DNA of 64,000 bases. It comes from Sanghuangporus weigelae (lineage: Eukaryota; Basidiomycota; Agaricomycetes; Hymenochaetales; Hymenochaetaceae). Where the stretch lies: the NCBI GenBank assembly GCA_033182465.1, contig CP137318.1:3286001-3350000 (forward strand), in the 5' to 3' direction. Below are positions 57,766 to 64,000 of the stretch, piece by piece (the stretch's first letter is position 1; every line of letters begins with the position of its first letter). Under the pieces are notes generated by a model, which saw only the letters and a program-made list of their open reading frames with translations, had not been told where the DNA came from and searched no databases. Both the position numbers and the translations under genes were made by a program.

Positions 57766-58713
57766 TCAGGCTCCGACAGGGTCATTGGGTACCCACCCCT
57801 CCCGTAAACTTCGTTCCAGCTTCTGAATCTCTTCTGCACTGGTTGCAGCAGCAATAGCTGCACGCGTGCGGGCTGCCTCTTCCTTCGTCATTAAGCGTCC
57901 TGCCTTGAATTGAGTGGGCGCGGCTTTTGGTTCGTCTGCATGGACAGGAGCTTTAAGTGCATTCGCAGAAACGGTAGTCGAGAGTGTTGTAGCAAGAGCC
58001 GTCAAGAGGCCATCTGGTGTGACGAATAGCGCTTGTGCTGTTTGTCGTTCCTATTTATATTCACATCACACGACAAATTCAGAACAGAGTTGCAAAATTC
58101 GATAATATCAAGCGAACACATACCTTATCTCTAATTCTCTGAAAATCAAGTACTCTGAGTGATGGTATTCTGAATATAATCCATTCTCGATACCACTTTT
58201 TATCCTTGACGGGATTTCCTAGGAGACTGAGGTATTGAAGTGACTTGAGCTCCCTGAGCGGCTCGAGGTCACCAAGTTCGGATATGCTGTTGTTTGTGAG
58301 GACGAGAAGAGTCAGGTTGGGTACTGAGAGGTGCAGGCCAGGAGAAATTGAGGATATTCGGTTATTTGCTAGCAGAAGGGTACGCAGACGACGCAGGAGA
58401 GGAAAGTTGGCAAGCGCGACGATGGAGTTGTCCGTGAAGTCAATCGCGTCATGTTGGTCCTGCATAAATTCACCGCATGAATCTAGCCTTTCGCTACGCA
58501 TAGTGTTCAGCGTTGAAACGCACCTTGGTTACACCAAGATTTTCAATTGCAGGTATCTTGTGCCCTTTATGATTGGAGTATGATAAAAAGATGAGATGGC
58601 TTGTTTGGTCATTTGGGACTGTTTAACGACGCACCACGAAGGTCTAGCTGCCTCTCCTTGATCGGATTCAGCGCTGATGGCGATGCATTGATGAGCTCCG
58701 GTGTAAGCTTCAT
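57766..58713 (-). CDS. LEA1: U2 snRNP protein A' (Lea1), leucine-rich repeat
   Basis: An LRR protein that pairs with U2B'' on U2 snRNA stem-loop IV. It starts MKLTPELINASPSALNPIKE at 58,711-58,713, then RQLDLRGHKIPAIENLGVTK across an intron. LRRs follow: DQHDAIDFTDNSIVAL, LRRLRTLLLANNRISSI, LTLLVLTNNSISELGDL and LKSLQYLSLLGNPV. The LRR cap is WYREWIIFRIPSLRVLDFQR. The C-terminal helix region (AGRLMTKEEAARTRAAIAAA) ends NDPVGA at TGA. Four exons; length of about 240 residues agrees with the family. Confidence 0.93.
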
Positions 58714-58879
58714 TGCAGCGCACGACGACCGAAGGAACCTGAATGATATGGAGGCCCGAAATCGTCAAATAAATAAGTATCACGTGACATGCAACATGTT
58801 TTGCTGCAGCTCGGAGATCGTTGTTCCACTGCTAACTACGCGTCTCTTCCTATCTTCCTCTCAGCTAGGAATTAGAGAT

Positions 58880-61689
58880 ATGGCACCTAATCCTGCATAT
58901 AGACGTCTCAACTTGTAGGAAATCTGTCTATGCTTTGCCTAGCTTGTGCTGACAGACCACTCAGATACACCACTCCCGAAGCTTACACGTTCGTTCCTGC
59001 AGACGGTGGAGACCGCAATCTCATAGTAAATAGGACATCCGGAGAAATTCAAGTTGCATGTATGTGTCCATGAGCTTCCGGAGTCTGCAAGTCTTCTGAC
59101 TGTCCACAAGCCAAATTCCAGACCTCCATAAATAATGTCAAGTCCAAGAACACTGATATTTTCGGGATAATTGGAATCATCTCGTTAGCTATCAGTGCGT
59201 ATAGCATTTCCTTGGACGTAATCACTTCCCTAAGCATTATCTAGCGGACTATGTTGTCGTAATGACTGGACTTGAGTTCAAGAGCGAACTACTTGGCCAT
59301 GAAATCTTCCGTGCCACCAAGTTTGATTTACTGCCCGTGAACCCGGATGTTGAGCCTGAATTATACCCCGCTGAACACTACCTTACTGGTCTACTACGGA
59401 AACACTTAGAAGAGGGATTGTTTTGGTTTAGCTACACATGGGATTTGACACGTCGCCTTCAGGCACAGTGGAGTGATAGCGGCGATGGGAAACATCTCTG
59501 GGAGGTCGTGAGTATCTATTTGAATGGATTTATTCAAATCAAAGTATTAACTGACAGATATCAGGCGGATGATAGGTTCTTCTGGAACAAGTATGAGTTT
59601 TACGATACATCTGAAGGTTTAATTTTGAATTGCCACCTTCAGATTTCTGCAATCCAGGCTCATAGATGCTGCAGTTGCCGATCCGGAGAAAAAGGTACGT
59701 GACCAAGGATCGTCCGCTTTCCAGCCTACTTATTCTAGACTGCAGATTAGCCCTTTCATCCTTCCTATCACTTTCGGCAGTGAGTGGCTGCATTCTCTCA
59801 ACGCTCCACATAAGTCCAAACATTCGTTCGTAGCTTTTGATATTCGACCGACGACTCTAAATGGGCACTCCATACGATTGTGCCTCATTAGTCGACGTTC
59901 ACGATATCGCGCGGGAACGCGTTACTTTCGACGTGGTATGGACCGTGACGGACATGTCGCGAACTTCAATGAGACCGAACAGATATTACTGGTCGATAAG
60001 TCTGAAAAGACAGGGGCGACGACTGAAGCTCGGCTGAGCTTCGTTCAGGTCCGAGGTAGTGTTCCTCTCTTCTGGGCGGAATTCAACAATCTGCGGTATA
60101 AGCCTGAGTTACAGATCATGGAACTGCCTGATACGGTAACTAACGTTTTCTACTACCAAGTATAATGAAGCTGAACCAGAGTAGGAGAGTGGAATGCGTG
60201 CTCATTTGCAGGAACTCGCGGACATTTATGGCGAGTCCGCGTGCGTGTCCTTGGTAAACCAAAAGGGTCATGAATTGCCGATCAAAGAAGCTTTCGAACG
60301 ATATATAAAAAAGGTAGTGCACCCAAACACTGTCATTGTCTGAGGCTTTTAGTGAAGTTCTTTGCAGCTTGACATACCGAAAGTAAGATATGAACATTTC
60401 GATTTCCACTCGGAATGCAGTAAAATGCGATGGGACCGGATAAGTCTCTTGATCGAGAAGATCCAGGCTGACTTGCTACGAAACGGGTACGTATTAAGCT
60501 CAAGCTCAAGTCGAAGCCAGAAAAATTGATACATCGATCTTCCAGTTACTTCTATGAGGATGCTGGTAGACCTGATGCTGTCAAACTCCAGCGAGGTGTC
60601 ATCCGGTCGAATTGTATGGACAATCTTGACCGGACAAATGTTGCGCAGTCTGCCATCGCGAAATGGATGCTTAATAGACAGCTTCGAGACATCGGCATTC
60701 TCCAGGAACATGAAAGCGTGGATAAATACGAGGATTTCATGCATCATTTCCGACACAGTGCGTGTTTTCTTTGCGTTTTCATATCCCGTTGCAGGGGCAC
60801 TGAGATATTATGGGGATTTCCAGTGTGGGCAGATCATGCAGATTATATTTCGAAGGCGTACAGCGGCACCGGTGCTCTCAAGACCGACTATACGAGAACT
60901 GGTAAACGCACGAAGTGGGGTCTGCTTGACGATGGTCTAAACTCGATTATGCGATATCTGAAGAATAATTTTTTCGATGGCCCGAGACAGGTTCGTCCAA
61001 TCGGGTTCATCTACTCGAGATTCTTACTCTCTCCCTTCGCGTTTGCTCGTTGGCCGGTCGTTTACTTGGCTCATTCTTTTTCTTTTGTAGGATGGATTCG
61101 ACCTGTTTACGGGAAATTGGACTCCACGCCGGGGATCGGCGGTTCTAGGGACGCTCTGGTTGGATACTCGACCATTATTAATTCGATCTGTAAGTTTCGT
61201 CGTTGTTACCCCTCGACGCTGTCGGGACACATGCTCATTTCCTTTTCCCTGCTAAGATGCCGACGCTCGTATCACTTGCCTTATTTATGATATGTGCGGG
61301 TCTTACGCTTCCGCGATCTTCGGGTGCGTACAGCCTTTTGCCTTTTGGAGGCGATGAGTCATTTCTAATTGAATTGAAATGTGTTCAACTCTAATTCTAT
61401 TGGTCGTAAAGATTATTCGCTGTCTTATTGGTTTGCATTGTGGACCTCGTTATTGGTGCTTGCTCTCGGGTTCGTCTTCGCTCATGGAGTTGCATATGTC
61501 TCATGGCCTCGGTTGAAGCCGCTGACGGATTTGATTGAGTACAATGGACCTGGGTACAAGGGTAAGCGACACGGTCGTGGACTTGGTATCCTTGCTGCTC
61601 CCGGGCTTAGACAGGCGAATGTGATGAAGAAGCAGGTACCTACTAAAGAGATTAAAATGGGAGTATTTGAGAAGAAGAGGGTCGATTAG
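58880..61689 (+). CDS. SAC1: Phosphoinositide phosphatase SAC1
   Basis: An ER/Golgi integral phosphatase acting mainly on PtdIns4P. A short first exon ([10 protein letters not shown]) is followed by [15 protein letters not shown] and the SAC N-domain ([10 protein letters not shown] and [20 protein letters not shown]). The catalytic signature CxnR appears as [12 protein letters not shown] at about 60,610-60,645, with the expected upstream [15 protein letters not shown]. After GFDLFTGNW come two C-terminal transmembrane spans ([15 protein letters not shown] and [18 protein letters not shown]) and a basic tail ending KKRVD at 61,687-61,689. About a dozen introns. Confidence 0.93.
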
Positions 61690-62872
61690 GAGGCAGCACT
61701 GGTGTAGATTGGACAGTTTGGATAATAATTCTTATGCACTTTTCTAATCTTTCCACTTTCATTCAGCAGCTGATCGGTGTACGTGCGTGGCTCTTGTACC
61801 TGAGAGAAGCTGCTCTGGGTTGGACTTTGAGAGACTGACTGAGTGCACATATACGTCTTCTCTTCTCGACACAAAAATAGTCTGACAGTCTAGTCTGGCA
61901 CACGTCTGAGGCCGTAGTCAGGGGCTCAGTCGTTATTCATGTGCCCCGTTATATGAAGAAAATGTTCCTGGATGCCGAAAATATCGCTGCGCAGTATATA
62001 TTCTTCAGAATGCACATCAAGACGCCTCGCTGGCGAACACAACTATCAAGACTTCCCGTAAATTCGCCTTCTTGAGCAGGCGCAGGAAGTACTTCGGAGC
62101 GGATGTATCGGTCATCACTCAGCTGGAGCGAGGAACCGGACTTCTAAAGGGTGTCGACTAGCTTCTCTCGTGCTGATGGCTTGTGATTTGGGCGGATTCT
62201 TCGCGCGTCCGTGAGTGCGGAGGGCAAGGATGGAGAAACGGAGTAACTTAGGATGCAATATATGGGATTTGTATGAAATCATTAGAAGCTAGGGGCTTTG
62301 CGGCTTTGCGTCGAGATATTGATCCCGATACAGATTCCGAGGACCACACGGCGCATCGTGGATGTGGATGACCCAAACATACTGACAATCCTTTCAAGTT
62401 TCTTTACCACAGGAGGTGATATGATGTGACCGGTAACCGACACAATTTTACACAATTTTCTATTCTAGAAAGAATGAAGAAAGTAAAAAATTGTGAATGT
62501 ACCTTGCTGTTATCGATGCTTGTGGAGAATCAAGAAAGGGTAAAAAAATTGATTGGAATGAAAAAGGGAAGAGAATAGCCGATGTAGAAACTGAATGGAT
62601 GTGAGTGGGTGACGGAAGCAGCCGGAACACCGGATTTGGGTTTATCCCGTGTTTTCACTTATTTGGCACAAGCCTGGAAAAAGAAGGAGCGCCCAGCAGA
62701 GATCTCAAATTACATACTTTATCCTCTTCTCCCTTCGGTCTTTCTCCCTGCTTACCTCCACCCTCGTCTCCTGCGCCGCGCGACTCACACGACACCGGTC
62801 CTTTCGTCTCGAGAGTGTCTGTCCAGGTCGTGTCGTCGCTTCTCGGTGCCCGTCTCCCGACCAGTCTCGGTG
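61690..62872. other. Intergenic region and long kinase leader
   Basis: 1.18 kb. The left half is 3' flank of SAC1. The right part (from about 62,600) is C/T-rich and probably a long 5' leader of the kinase gene, with upstream ATGs at 62,605, 62,609 and 62,649 in other frames or extended frames. No other gene seen. Confidence 0.45.
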
Positions 62873-64000
62873 ATGGCACCTTTGGATCCCCAGTCTCAAC
62901 AGCAACAGTGCGCAAAGTATCAGTATGTCGTCACCTCGACTGGCCCAAAGATCATCCCTGTGCCTTCAGAGGTCGATTGCAGAGATGAGGAGTCGGCAGC
63001 GGATTACAATTCAGGAGGATATCTCGCTGTCAAGGTCAAGGACTCCTTCAAGGACGGCCGCTATGTCGTACTTAGGAAACTCGGGTGCGTGGCATTGTGG
63101 CTCTGGCCTATCTATTCATAATTGACTTGCCGCATATTTTAGTTGGGGCCATTTCTCCACTGTCTGGCTGATTAAGGATACTCAGTACGCCACACTTTGA
63201 GTTTTGTTGCGATGTTTTGGTGCTAATGTCTTCTCGATCAGTCTGAACCGACATTCTGCGCTCAAGGTTGTCAAATCTGCTAGTCGCTATGCGGAAACGG
63301 CACGCGATGAGATAAAACTGCTGCGCAAGGTGATGAACGCCAATCCTCAGCATCCTGGTCGCGACTTTATCGTATCTTTCCTCGATTCGTTTGCGCATCA
63401 AGGGCCGGAAGAGTTGCATATCTGTATCGTGTTTGAGCCGCTTGGTGAGAACCTGCTGGCCCTTGTTGAGCGGAACAAAACGAAGGGAGTGCCTCGCTCT
63501 CTCGTCAAGGCAATCTCCAAGCAAGTCTTGTTGGGCTTGCAGTACCTCCATGACGAATGTGACCTCGTGCACACCGATATTAAGCCCGAGAACATCAGTG
63601 AGTAATACCGTATCCCAAAATATCCGCCAAGAACTGGAATGACTAATGGCCTCGTTTCCCCAGTGATTGCAATTCCAGACGTCGAAGCCCTTATCCTTGC
63701 AGAATTATCGACATCACCTTCTCCAGCAAGTCGTCGTGTTGGCGTACCTCCCGGGAAATCGCGGACAGGATCTTTACTGATTCCCAAGAAGAACCGGGAT
63801 CGCCATGTGCAAATTTTCAACTCTCAGCCTCTTCCCAGTCCAACGTCTGCTAGTTCGAGTAGGTCGAGCAGTCCTGGAAGTCGTGGGGGGTTGCGTATGT
63901 CACAGATCATGAGCCCTCTCAATACTAACGGCGCATCCTCTTCTGAGGGAAAAGGTCTGGTCGGCTCGGCGCCTCAATCTGGTATCGAATCTATCTCTAC
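62873..64000 (+). CDS. SRPK-type serine/arginine protein kinase (3' end outside window)
   Basis: A kinase that phosphorylates RS-domain splicing factors. It reads MAPLDPQSQQQQCAKYQ, then DYNSGGYLAVKVKDSFKDGR and [20 protein letters not shown] across an intron, which includes the Gly-rich loop. HSALKVVKSASRYAETARDE supplies the ATP-binding Lys and helix C. GVPRSLVKAISKQVLLGLQY and HTDIKPENI provide the catalytic loop in its SRPK-specific form (HTD for HRD). A Ser/Pro-rich spacer that splits SRPK catalytic domains begins after the next intron (about 63,664 onward) and runs off the window, so the DFG half is not seen. MAPLDPQ was chosen as start; the same frame is open upstream to 62,609. Confidence 0.88.

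Noticed and set aside
1-64000. CRISPR arrays, rRNA and tRNA genes
   Set aside because: No regularly spaced short repeats of CRISPR type and no cloverleaf with both A- and B-box-like blocks were evident by eye; a tRNA scan could still find a divergent one.

Overview
The window is nuclear DNA of a filamentous basidiomycete, most likely an Agaricomycete (inference). Its genes are dense, sit on both strands and are cut by many 50-60 nt introns. Every recognisable protein is fungal housekeeping, and the repeats include a Ty3/Gypsy gag with the AMDVDAL-type linker that I associate with basidiomycete elements. I see no tRNA, rRNA or CRISPR.

Layout. 1-7,376: an RBR ubiquitin ligase (start outside the window), a multi-KH RNA-binding protein, and V-ATPase subunit C (VMA5). 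7,500-25,470: a repeat island between VMA5 and PRP17. It is bounded by two inverted arms of exactly 2,324 bp each, about 1% diverged, each carrying the 5' half of a Tc1/mariner-like transposase. Between the arms lies a fossil gag-protease LTR element with long direct repeats and a GC-rich 27-bp tandem array. A Tourist-like MITE sits in the left arm only. A separate, perfectly symmetric foldback element (519-bp arms, 46-bp loop) follows. 26,013-30,500: the splicing factor PRP17/CDC40 and, divergently, a three-repeat MYB protein with C-terminal Sfp1-type zinc fingers. 30,501-41,142: a gene-poor stretch holding two small secreted precursors (35,041 and 39,750) built like yeast alpha-factor: signal peptide, then repeated short peptides separated by Lys-Arg sites and X-Ala/X-Pro spacers. 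41,143-64,000: dense host genes. These are HEMK2/MTQ2 methyltransferase, a kinesin-6, the kinetochore scaffold KNL1/Spc7, an unrecognised basic coiled-coil protein, ALG10, CSN6, a TMEM205-like membrane protein, U2A' (LEA1), SAC1 phosphatase, and the start of an SRPK-type kinase.

Functional links. Kinesin-6 and KNL1 are divergent from a 173-bp promoter carrying ACGCG and CGCGAAA boxes, and the neighbouring coiled-coil gene has two ACGCGT boxes, so 42.4-52.6 kb may be a mitotic neighbourhood. PRP17, LEA1 and SRPK are all splicing factors but are not adjacent.

The most novel content is the pair of Kex2-processed repeat precursors. After dibasic cleavage and dipeptide trimming, the first would release five near-identical peptides that all begin with Gln and end in Lys-Asp-Trp. 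The second would release peptides that also end in Trp.
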